Source of the DNA: Bigelowiella natans CCMP2755
Lineage: Eukaryota > Cercozoa > Chlorarachniophyceae
Reading direction: 5' to 3'
DNA: 31,287 nt
NCBI GenBank assembly: GCA_000320545.1
Contig: ADNK01002794.1
Span: forward strand, 1 to 31,287
In this document: positions 17,930 to 27,954 of the stretch, in pieces
How positions within the stretch are numbered: the first letter of the stretch is position 1
How the letters are laid out: each line of letters starts with the position of its first letter
Notes under the pieces: generated by a model
What the model was told of the DNA's origin: nothing
Database searches by the model: none
Seen by the model: only the letters and a program-made list of their open reading frames with translations
Translations under genes and position numbers: made by a program

Positions 17930-20900
17930 TCAGCATATGAATACGGCTATGCTCATGGCAGTGATGACCAGGAGAAGTGCGATGAGGTATACAGCTACTG
18001 GCCACCCAAAGTTCAAACCAGCCCATCCAAACACTACCCAGAATATGAGAGAACAAGTAACCGGGACGAGCAACGAAGTCCATGGGATGGAGCCGTCAAC
18101 CTATAGGAATAAACGTGATTCATGTTAAGGAACACCCAATGTCTTCCTTCCCCTCTTTTTGCCCCACCACTTTAAAATTTTGGGTCCTGATCTACGATGC
18201 AAAATGATCAAGCAAATAATAACCGCACCAGATCTCCCCTCCCTTTCCCTCTCACTCTACATTGAGCATTTGGGCCTTCCCCCCCCCCCCTCTCTCTCTT
18301 CCCATTGCTCAAAGTTCAAATGCCGTGTCATTGTGGAATGAAAAAATGGATGCAATGGTCTTGGCGTTCACGGTGGGATGCTGGGTGTAAGATGTTCCGG
18401 CACGTAAACAACAACAGACCTCTGTTTCTCCAGCATGGACAATCTCCTCCTCTCGCTCGTTAATTACTGTGCCAAGAACAGATATCCAGTGCGCATAGTG
18501 TAGAGCCAGGATGGCCGAGACGAATGCCACTGCCATGGCGACAATGGGAGCCGCAATGCCCATCGATAGAATTATTCCCACCAGTATCATCTGCTCGCCA
18601 TATGCCCATTTGACAATATCCTCCGCTGCGCGGGCAAGCTTGCGGGGACCCGCCTCCCTCGCTGTAGAAGGCCATGCAGCAAAGGACTTGGCTCCAAAGA
18701 CGAACAAAAGAATCTTGTTCGGGCGGGAAAATGCAAATGAGGCGAATCTCTGAAACACAGGCGCAAGAAGCATTTCTAGAGCCAGTGTGGTGAAGAACGG
18801 CGCAAACACACGAACTAGCGTCGAGGTGCAGTAGTCTGAACGGAGGTGGAAGTGTGGCTGGTACTCTCCTGTACTGAGAGTTAGATATTGATCACAGAAT
18901 TGAATTCCATGTGATTCTGTAACAAAGCGACATATATCGGTAGTTACGCGGACCTCGGGGGTAGATGGCAGTGAGATTAGAAGCGGGCGTAAGCATGAAT
19001 CGTAGCCGAACGCTTCCGAAATTGCGGGAGCAAAAATGTTGCTCAATGAATTGAACACCGTGTTCCACAGCAGAGCCACGCCAAAGCTGATGTCACTCTC
19101 ACGACGACCGCTTATCAACTCTGACAAATCTCCAATAACAAACTTGGTTCCGAATGGGAAAACCGTGAGTGACAACACAACATGCATCACCGTGATTCCA
19201 TAAAGTAAGAAGTTCTTGTTCGAATCAGAGATTCGGCTTGAGATGTCAACGTACACTTGGGCTACGCTCGTCGACATGATGAGCACCACAAGAACAGTTA
19301 TCACAAGCACAATACGTGCCACTAATTGTGCCGTGCGATATCGCTGCCAGCCGACGGAAGTATGTTCTCTGTCGCTATCACCCTTGCTCTCTAATTTTTT
19401 ATACTGGTTTTCTCCAATAGCGGCAAGTGCATGTTTGGTCTCAGATGCATAGGGAACACTTGGAGATGTAGGGAGTCCGATGCCAACGAACCTAAGCGCA
19501 ACATCCTCTTTGCGATAAAGTCTCGGAGGACGCGACTTGGCAATGATCCACGCCATGCCTCCTATGGAGAGGGCTAATAAGGTGGTCGTTACCCATTCCA
19601 CCGGATAATGGGTGTGGGAAGCTGACTTGGGAGCCTCCTCCACAAATGCCAAGGAAAACTTGTTTGCATACTGACATTCAAAGTGGGAGCTTGCTGTTCC
19701 GTATGTGGGAATTCCAGCAGCAACAACTAGAACCCCGATTCCAACTATGCCCCCACTTAGCAGGAAAACTCCGCGCGATGTGCGTGGGAGTAGACCTTGT
19801 TCTCTCGTTTGCACCCAGCTCCATAGAAGCTTCCAATTGCTAGATTCTATCCCCCCCTTCCGGTAAACATGCCACACGCCCATTCCTACAACTAATGCTC
19901 CCATCACCACTGACACGATGAAAGGCACGAGGAAGGCGCTATATCCGCATTGGTATGCCTTGCCATACGCATCTACCTCGCGGAGCGTTTCAATTCCACG
20001 GCATCCGAACATGTTACCCTGCACAATTTGGACCGCAGGCGTGGAGACCCCGCCCCCTGTTCCATTGGTGCTGTCGAATACCCCTGTCTGCTGCAATCCG
20101 GTTGGTATTTCGCATGACATCTGGTTTAAATTCAGGCGTATATCTCGAAGAACAGGCAACACATCCGCAAGAGTATCCGGAAGCCTGCCCTGAATTCTAT
20201 TCGTATCTAAAAGCAATTTCTTCAAGCCAAGAGCACTGCCGACTGTGTTCGGAAGGCTACCGCTCACACGGTTGTGAGATAGAACAAACTCTTCTAGGCT
20301 AGGGTGAAGGAAGAGCGCTTCTGGGATCGTTCCGCTCAACTGATTACCTGCCAGGTGAATTTTCTTTGGAGCTATCATGGACCCTAGAGCATCTAGATCA
20401 CCATTCAAACGTGTCCCATCGATCAGCAAATATTGTAAACTTGCCATGGGCAATGAATCAAGGCGTCCCTTAAGATCCCGATTCGAGGACAAGGAGAGAA
20501 TTGTGAGGTTCGGAAAAGTCCGTGTAAGGTCAGGAATGTTCCCAGAAAGATCATTTTGGCTCAGATCAATGATCTTAAGATCCGTTCTGGTAACCTGTTC
20601 CAAATCCGCTGGGATGGTTCCCGAGAGCCGGCATTTTGCTAGCACCAACACCCCTTTATCATTGAATTCACTAACTTCATCACTGCCGAGATTAAACAAA
20701 CTGCTAGGAACGTGACCAGATACAATGGTGTCGGAGGCCGAGAATCGGATTAATGGACTAGGATTAAGACTGCTCCGACTTCCAAGACACTCGTCAGACG
20801 GAAGCGTCCCCGAGAGCCGGTTGGACTTAACCACAAATTGCTGCATGTTTTTGCTCGCTCCGTCCGGGTTGTTCGGGTCGCACACGAATCCCGCCGGGAT

Positions 20901-22422
20901 CGTGCCCGAGATCAAGTTATTAGATGCAACGAACCACTGAAGCTGCGCCCATGAAGATCGGTTCGCCAAGCACTCGTCGGACGGAAGCGTCCCCGATAGC
21001 CGGTTGGATTCAACATCAAAATAAAACATGTTGTTGCTCGCTCCGTCCGGGTTGTTCGGGTCGCACACGAACCCCGCCGGGATCGTGCCCGAGATCGAGT
21101 TGTTATATGCATAGAAGGACTGAAGCTGCACCTCTGAAGATCGGTTCGCCAAGCATTCGTCGGACGGAAGCGTTCCCGATAGCCGGTTGGAGTCAACAAA
21201 AAAAAGAAGCATGTTTTTGCTCGCTCCGTCCGGGTTGCTCGGGTCGCACACGAACCCCGCCGGGATCGTGCCCGAGATCAAGTTATTAGATGCAGAGAAT
21301 ATCCGAAGCTGCGCCCCTGAAGATCGGTTCGCCAAACACTCGTCGGACGGAAGCGTCCCCGATAGCCGGTTGGATTCAACCTGAAATTCGAACATGTTAT
21401 TGCTCGCTCCGTCCGGGTTGTTCGGGTCGCACACGAACCCCGCCGGGATCGTGCCCGAGATCGAGTTGTTATATGCATAGAAGAACTGAAGCTGCGCCTC
21501 TGAAGATCGGTTCGCCAAGCACTCGTCGGACGGAAGCGTCCCCGATAGCCGGTTGGAGTCAACATCAAAATACTGCATTTTTTTGCTCGCTCCGTCCGGG
21601 TTGCTCGGGTCGCACACGAACCCCGCCGGGATCGTGCCCGATATCAAGTTGTTGTATGCAGAGAATACCCGAAGCTGCGCCTCTGAAGATCGGTTCGCCA
21701 AACACTCGTCGGACGGAAGCGTCCCCGATAGCCGGTTGGATTCAACATCAAAATACTGCATGTTTTTGCTCGCTCCGTCCGGATTGTTCGGGTCACACAC
21801 GAACCCCGCCGGGATCGTGCCCGAGATCAAGTTATTAGATGCAGAGAATATCCGAAGCTGCGCCCCTGAAGATCGGTTCGCCAAACACTCGTCGGACGGA
21901 AGCGTCCCCGATAGCCGGTTGGATTCAACATCAAAATACTGCATGTTTTTGCTCGCTCCGTCCGGATTGTTCGGGTCACACACAAACCCCGCCGGGATCG
22001 TGCCCGAGATTGAGTTGTAACTCAAATCGAGACTCTGCAGGAACGTGAAATGTCGGGGAAGAGAGTTGGGAATCGTTCCAGTAAGCTCTCCTCTTTTTAA
22101 CGAAATTCCGACTACATGCGGTTCTCCTATTCCGATCGGACGATGCTCACATTCAATAAGGTCATTCCATGTGCAGGGAGAGGAATACAGAGTATCGTTG
22201 TACAATCCAGCCCATCTTGGACCAAGCGCGGACGGTCCACCTAGTGCTGTGCAAAGCTCTCGCAGCCCTTCTTTTTCGCTTTCCTGAAGGTCTTGCTCAC
22301 TCCTTATAAAAAATGAAAGGAGGAGCGGAAGGGGAGGTGAAGAGCACACGCACAGACCACAATTCAATTGACAAACATGTTGTTGAGTTCCAACATAATG
22401 TGTGTACGGAAAAGAGAATCAT
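17930..22422 (-). CDS. LRR receptor-like protein with about ten membrane segments
   Basis: The main exon runs from about 22316 to 18372. A 271-nt intron (donor GTGAAC, acceptor CCTATAG) joins in phase to a last exon, 18100-17930, ending TGA; the joined protein is about 1.39 kb codons. Order: N-terminal cap (ELCTALGG...SPCTWNDLIEC, like the plant-type LRR cap), LRRs of the LSGTIP type, seven 61-residue units each holding two LRRs, further LRRs, then about eight hydrophobic segments from SAFLVPFIVSVVMGALVVG to MILVGIILSMGIAAPIVAMA. The last exon adds two more, including LLVPVTCSLIFWVVFGWAG and VYLIALLLVITAMSIAVFI. No kinase is present. The long frame has no in-frame ATG near its start. A candidate first exon starts at ATG 22422 and splices through a 55-nt intron, but an exon further upstream is possible. 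It is probably a plasma-membrane receptor or adhesion protein; ligand unknown. Confidence 0.85.
20718..22004 (-). repeat. Seven tandem 183-bp LRR-coding units
   Basis: Units begin at 22004, 21821, 21638, 21455, 21272, 21089 and 20906 (minus strand), each encoding GTIPAGFVCDP...NRLSGTLPSDECLANRS. Spacing is exactly 183 bp for the first six; the seventh diverges at its end. Each unit holds one FVCDP and one DEC cysteine and an NRS glycosylation sequon. Units 3+4 and 5+6 look alike as pairs (PSNPDGAS then PNNPDGASNNM), suggesting a later 366-bp duplication. Bases are close to identical between units, so the array is recent or homogenised. Confidence 0.92.
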
Positions 22423-22564
22423 GAGCTGGCAGGAAGAGAAATAAATGGAAGAGAGGTGGAGAAGTGAATTGCAGAATCTAGGTATGTTCTTCGATCGCAA
22501 ACCAACGCGAATGGGCAGGATCTCATTGATCCAAATCCATATACATCTGCACAAGACAGTTTGC

Positions 22565-23034
22565 TACCATGTGGGACTCCAGGTTGGTCTCAGGGTTGGA
22601 CTCCAGGTTGCGGATGAAGTCGGAAGCACAGTGAAAGATCAGCCGGAATGTGTCACCGAATCATCAGAATACCAATGAAACCTGTAGTCACCATGCTGGC
22701 TAATGGAAGCCGGGGTTGTAGCTCCGCTAAATGTTCTGTTAAACCCTCCATCTCCTAATTTCTGCACTTGAAGAAAGTCATAGCCCGATTCAGTCCAGAA
22801 TCGGTCAAATTCGATCCCCCAAATTCCGGCAAGGGTAAATGCACAATTGATGTTAGTTTCATACGGGTCAGGAGTCGAGTAAGTATTCCCTTGGACGATG
22901 ACATGCGACTCGCACGTCCCTACCGCATGGACTCGTTTGGTCGTAGCAATCAGAAGAAGACATACGATCTTTAGCGCGTAGAGGGGCATCACGGGAACAG
23001 GGAATCGATCTTCAACCCTGATGCATACATACAT
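22565..23034 (-). pseudogene. Broken single-CUB copy, inverted relative to the CUB gene
   Basis: The minus frame from ATG 23034 (or 22989) encodes a signal peptide (MPLYALKIVCLLLIA) and one CUB domain nearly identical to that of the plus-strand gene at 24448. It ends at TGA 22641-22639, where the intact copy has TGG (SGW). Homology continues beyond the stop into the SATWSPT linker and fades at about 22570. The copy therefore looks like a nonsense-disrupted duplicate. An alternative is that it supplies the missing 5' exon of the LRR gene 250 nt downstream on the same strand, if a donor before the TGA is used (for example after TACAG in DYR, phase 2). No further CUB domain follows. Confidence 0.75.
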
Positions 23035-23040
23035 AGATTA

Positions 23041-23086
23041 TATTTTGAATTTGAAAGAGAGAGGGAGAGGGAGAGAGAGAGGGGAG

Positions 23087-23143
<57 letters not shown>

Positions 23144-23170
23144 AGAGAGATAAAGAGATAAAGAGAGAGG
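23041..23170. repeat. (AG)n tract of the left arm
   Basis: An almost pure GAGA run, broken by GGGAGG and TAAAGA variants. The matching (CT)n tract of the right arm is at about 24376-24412 and is shorter, so the tracts have changed length since the inverted duplication. Confidence 0.85.
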
Positions 23171-23999
23171 AGATAAATTGTGAGTTAATAATATTTGAGG
23201 AAGTGGAAAGATTGAAAAATATTATGTTTGCCGTATGTATAGTGTACATTATGGGTTTAGTATTTTTATTCTTCTCCTATTCCATCATGTGAACCTCATT
23301 TTTAATCGTTTCCTCCTTCTTAAATCTCCTTTTCAGTTCTGCATATTCTTTGGGAACCGAAGCTCCTTTTTTATTTTCTCCAAGCAATACGGCAATTTGA
23401 GATTTGAAAACAGAAGAAAGTCGAGACCTCCCCTAAAGAGAGAAGAAAGAGGGAGGGGAGGCTGTGAGTAAACTACCGTGCACCTGTAAGGAAAAACTCT
23501 AATGTAACATAGAATGGCGGGAACCCTTTTTTTTTTCTTTTAAATTTCGTATTCTGATCCTATTCTTTTCTTAAAGCAACACGGCAATTTGAGTTTTGGG
23601 AGCTGGTGCAAAGAGAGAGAGAGGAAGAAAGAGGAAGAGAGAGAGGGAGACCTCCCTAGAGATGAAGGGCGGGGAGGAGGCGGAGGAAGAGAATCTATCT
23701 TCTCATTCAAACCTATTTTTTACAACTTTCTACAAAAATATTGTTGTCGCGAATACCAAAAGACCTATAAAAGTACTCTTATAGATCTAGGACACACAGG
23801 AAAAATACAGTAAATAAACGTTCGGCCCAAATCATAAATAACAAAAAGGTCCTCGTCTATACCATAAATAGCATCATAAAAAATACTAAATTGCACGAGT
23901 ATGCAATTTAGTACAGTATACCGGTATTTTTATGATACATTTATGGTGTTCGCGACAACAATATTTGTGTAGAAAGTTGTAAAAGTGAGTTCATCATCT

Positions 24000-24185
24000 A
24001 AGCTTCCCTAGATATAGGTTATTAGCTGGTTGTGTAACTCATCACCAAGGTGCTGACAAGTCCTTGCAACGACTGTTGTTGAGGCTCTGTTACATGTATA
24101 CGCCTGTCTCCCATGTGGTTCTGGCGTATGTAAATTTGATCAATGCTGTATTCATTATTCATTATTCATTACTCCCTGCCCTTGT
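24000..24185 (+). repeat. Sequence private to the right arm, ending in ATTCATT repeats
   Basis: This piece of the right arm has no counterpart in the left arm and ends in three near-copies of ATTCATT (about 24148-24170). A short 3' repeat of this kind is seen at the ends of some non-LTR retrotransposons, so it may be a 5'-truncated insertion. No coding remnant or target duplication was found, and the call is weak. Confidence 0.25.
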
Positions 24186-24374
24186 GTGAAAGTATCCATA
24201 GAATCAAAAAGGAAAATAAGGAGGAAAAGATAAAAATAAGGTCCACATGATGGAATGGGAGAAGAATAAAAATACTAAACCTTTAATGTACATACATCAA
24301 ACATAATAACTTTCATTCCTCCTACTTTCCCAAATATTATTATATTATATTATTATTAAATCACATTTTATCTC

Positions 24375-24415
<41 letters not shown>

Positions 24416-24447
24416 TCATTCTTTAATTCAAATTCAAAATGTAATCT

Positions 24448-27400
24448 ATGTATGTATGCATCAGGGTTGAAGATCAATTCCCTCTTCCTGTGATGCCCCT
24501 CTACGCGCTAAAGATCGTATGTCTTCTTCTGATTGCTACGACCCAACGAGTCCATGCGGTAGGGACGTGCGAGTCGCATGTCATCGTCCAAGGGAATACT
24601 TACTCGACTCCTGACCCGTATGAAACTAACATCAATTGTGCATTTACCCTTGCCGGAATTTGGGGGATCAAATTTGACCGATTCTGGACTGAATCGGGCT
24701 ATGACTTTCTTCAAGTGCAGAAATTAGGAGATGGAGGGTTTAACAAATCATTTAGCGGAGCTACAATCCCGGCTTCCATTGGCCAGCATGGTGACTACAG
24801 GTTTCATTGGTATTCTGATGATTCGTACACATATTCCGGCTGGTCTTTCACTGTGCTTCGTACTTCATCCGCAACCTGGAGTCCAACCTTGAGTCCAACC
24901 TGGAGTCCAACGTGCGGGTCGCATGTCATCGTCCAAGGGAATACTTACTCGACTCCTGATCCGTATGAAACTAACATCAATTGTGCATTTACCCTTACCG
25001 GAATTTGGGGGATCAAATTTGACCGATTCTGGACTGAATCGGGCTATGATTTTCTTCAAGTGCAGAAACTAGGAGATGGAGGGTTTATTAAATCATTTAG
25101 CGGAGCTACAATCCCGGCTTCCATTGGCCAGCATGGTAACTACAGGTTTCATTGGTATTCTGATGATTCGTACACATATTCCGGCTGGTCTTTCACTGTG
25201 CTTCGTACTTCATCCGCAACCTGGAGTCCAACCTGGAGTCCAACCTGGAGTCCAACCTGGGAGTCCAACCTGGAGTCCAACCAGGAGTCCAACGTGCAGG
25301 TCGCATGTCATCGTCCAAGGGAATACTTACTCGACTCCTGATCCGTATGAAACTAACATCAATTGTGCATTTACCCTTACCGGAATTTGGGGGATCAAAT
25401 TTGACCGATTCTGGACTGAATCGGGCTATGACTTTCTTCAAGTGCAGATATTAGGAGATGGAGGGTTTAACAAATCATTTAGCGGAGCTACAATCCCGGC
25501 TTCCATTGGCCAGCATGGTAACTACAGGTTTCATTGGTATTCTGATTATTCGAAAACATATTCCGGCTGGTCTTTCACTGTGCTTCGTACTTCATCCGCA
25601 ACCTGGAGTCCGACGGTATCTCCAACATCGAGCGCGCCAATGACTGGGGCTCCAACGATATCTCCATCAACTGGGACTCCAACGACGTTGTCGCCTGTTC
25701 AGCTTTATGTAGACATAAAAAACGGAGAAGATGTTGAAGGTTTGTTTGAATTTATAATATATCTTGATATATCGTAAACGCACTATTTAAGTATAAAGAT
25801 GCTGTTATCTCTTGATATTCCATCTTTCTCGACACGTTTTCAATATACTACCTTCATTTTTGTATCTCACAGGAACTCTCTCCCTCTCAAGAGTGCCGTG
25901 CTATCCTCGCAACGATAGCTATACAATTATTAAAAAATGTGTGAAGGAAGATATTTCGTCCTTCTTGGGTGTCGGAACCGGAAACGTGCAAGTCACTCTC
26001 TCTTGTGGAAGCCTTATCATCGTCTTCAGGGTCAAAGTAGAGAACAACAACAAATACAAACAATTTAAGGCCAACCTCGAGACGAATGTAAACGAAGTGA
26101 TGCCCCGCACCTCCTCGCGTTATGGATCGATATCGATCATAAATATTAAGCGCCTAAATCGCACAGAGGTGGGCAGAAAGCCGTTAAAGGACATTTATGT
26201 GGTTCTGATATGCTTTCTCTGCATCACAATCGTGGTCGTCGTTGGAGTACTGGCCATATATATGTGGAAGCCTAAACTGTTCGAGATAGCATTATTAAGT
26301 GAACCATTCATGCTTTTATTTGACTTTCTGTTGATTCAATATAACACGGTGGCCAGTATCTATTTGCTCGTAGATTTATTTAACCTTGAAGACCAGGACG
26401 TCCACGATATAGAGGCTTTGAGAATCATATCTCTCCTTTTTACTATACTTGACATTTTATTCACTTACCATGTTCCTGTGTACATTTTCCTTGGGGAATA
26501 CTATATGTACTATTTTCTTGGGGAATACTATAATAATATAATTAAGGAATACTTCAATATTATGATTACGAATCAAATTGTTGGCGGAGTAGAGAACAAA
26601 TCAATACCAATGGACTCTAGTAGTGAGGTAGCGATTAATCATTACCGTCATGGTAAGTTAAATTGCGCAAAGATCTGTGGACTGGGGCTTTTATTCGTAT
26701 TCTTTGCTCCCCTCGCGCTGTTAATATTGACCTTCATGTTATTCATGCGACCACCCGAGGAATTGAGGAAACACGATTACTATAAAGTGCGGATGGAACC
26801 TGATATTACAATCAAAGGGTTGCTCCCCCTCGATCTATCCCTGTATTTCGCCTACATCTAGTAATTTATATTGCTAAGTTATACCTCATCGTGCTTTGAT
26901 TCATTTTCACATACCTTTCAACACTCAACACTGTGCAATCTAATAAGTTTTCCCACTATCACAGGGCCGCTGCTCGAATACCGACGTTAATGGCTGATAT
27001 TGTGCAATTCTCCATCTCCTTGGCTTTAATTAACGCACATGGAGCAAATGCGTTCAAGATGTTAAAGGCTGTTGGTTCCTACCTCAGCATAGGTGCGACG
27101 TGAATGATGTCTAAATTGAGAATTTTCTTCCGGCATTAAATTCTACAAAACACTTGCAATTTCCCCCCGTCTTCTTTGGGAATACATGCAAGAAATACTT
27201 ACATAGATGCCATTAATCTACTCGAACTTCCTAGGGTATTTGGTGTTCTCTCTACGATTCGTTATTGGAAAAGGAACATCTCAGGTTAATGGTTCACGGA
27301 ACCCACATTACAATTTTCCATTCAGATGTGTATATCTTATTTACGTTCTCGACATGTATATTTTGCCGCGGTTGCTTATAAATACAAAAACACAACCATT

Positions 27401-27469
27401 ATGTACCAAGCTCGTCATCCATACACACGTAGTGATTCTCTCGTCTATTTCTCTGCTTTTACCAACTAA
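24448..27469 (+). CDS. Triple-CUB receptor-like protein with polytopic C-terminus (frameshifted)
   Basis: Exons: 24448-25739, 25873-26842, 26965-27092, 27235-27284, 27326-27469 (TAA). All are GT/AG and phases agree apart from one frameshift in exon 1; length would be about 860 residues. The true start is probably ATG 24493, giving signal peptide MPLYALKIVCLLLIATT. Three almost identical CUB-like domains (CESHVIVQGNTYSTPDPYE ... YRFHWYSDDS ... SGWSFTV) are joined by SPTWSPT linkers. Then come a Thr/Ser-rich stalk, a region of about 100 residues (FLGVGTGNVQVTLSCG), a membrane segment (VVLICFLCITIVVVVGVLAI) and several more in exons 2-4. The last exon reads SRHVYFAAVAYKYKNTT and ends SDSLVYFSAFTN. 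The frame changes in the second linker, where CCTGGG at 25256-25261 has one G more than its repeat copies. CUB domains bind proteins or glycans; the family of the C-terminal part is not recognised. Confidence 0.8.
24567..25640 (+). repeat. Three tandem CUB-coding units
   Basis: Units start at TGCGAGTCGCATGTCATCG (24567), TGCGGGTCGC (24912) and TGCAGGTCGC (25294), spaced 345 and 382 bp. The extra length is in the CTGGAGTCCAAC linker repeats (an 11-12 bp unit encoding SPTW). Units differ by only a few bases, so the array is young. The linker microarray is also the site of the frameshift. Confidence 0.88.
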
Positions 27470-27954
27470 ATCTTCTGCATCGATCGCCTAATTTGATGTA
27501 TTAGTCATCTTTGACAGCCTTTCTCTCCATCCATCCTGATTTGAAAATGTCTGCATGTGTCTTTCAGACGATGGCTATACTAGACAACAATGAATACAAC
27601 ACCGATGGATCACCTAGCAGGGCCTATGATGTGTTTCTGTGTCATGTATGGTATTTGACAACAGCACTGTATCTTTTGTCCCATTTGGCATGCACTGTGT
27701 CTACGCTTCCGATATGTACTGCTAGCCTTCACAACTCCGATACTTTGATACTCGAAGACGCTAGTGCAAGCATGCTTAGCATCCAGTGCTTGCAACATGG
27801 GTGTTTCCTAGTATTTTGTGTCGGCCATCTAGCTAGGTATGAGAGACGGGTGTAATGAAATGATTGAATATTTTCAACAGCCATCCTGATGTATTCATAC
27901 TATGCACGCGCAGAGCAACGCTAGGACGGGCTACATTGTTCATTTTGCATCTAC
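27470..27954. other. Spacer with one doubtful open frame
   Basis: A plus-strand frame is open at 27511-27855 (115 codons, internal ATG at 27547: KMSACVFQTMAILDNN). It has no family resemblance, no obvious splice context and no supporting neighbour, so it is not called. Nothing else is recognised. Confidence 0.3.

Larger units (their letters stand above)
22570..24910. repeat. Large inverted duplication with central hairpin
   Basis: The left arm (22570-23898) and right arm (23899-24910) are imperfect reverse complements. Matching blocks are the CUB coding sequence, the (AG)n/(CT)n tracts, GGTTTAGTATTTTTATTCTT (left, about 23252) against its complement near 24262, ACAACTTTCTACAAAAATAT (about 23721) against 23960, and a centre in which TACTAAATTGCA at 23884-23895 and TGCAATTTAGTA at 23902-23913 form a perfect 12-bp stem with a 6-nt loop. 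The left arm is longer by about 300 nt, and each arm has private sequence between the blocks. Confidence 0.88.

Noticed and set aside
20725-22048. Long plus-strand open frames antisense to the LRR array
   Set aside because: They repeat with the same 183-bp period as the LRR units and exist only because 183 is divisible by three. The minus strand gives a continuous, recognisable LRR protein.
22639-22641. TGA at the SGW position read as tryptophan (codon reassignment)
   Set aside because: TGA serves as stop in the LRR gene's last exon and in the left-edge model, and TGG is used for this tryptophan in the three intact CUB units.
24508-25441. Antisense ORFs across the CUB units (MKKVIARFSPESVKF type)
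   Set aside because: They recur once per CUB unit as mirror images of the coding strand and carry no independent signal.
27511-27855. Plus-strand ORF downstream of the CUB gene
   Set aside because: No ATG at its start, no recognised motif, and it lies after the in-phase stop of the five-exon CUB model.
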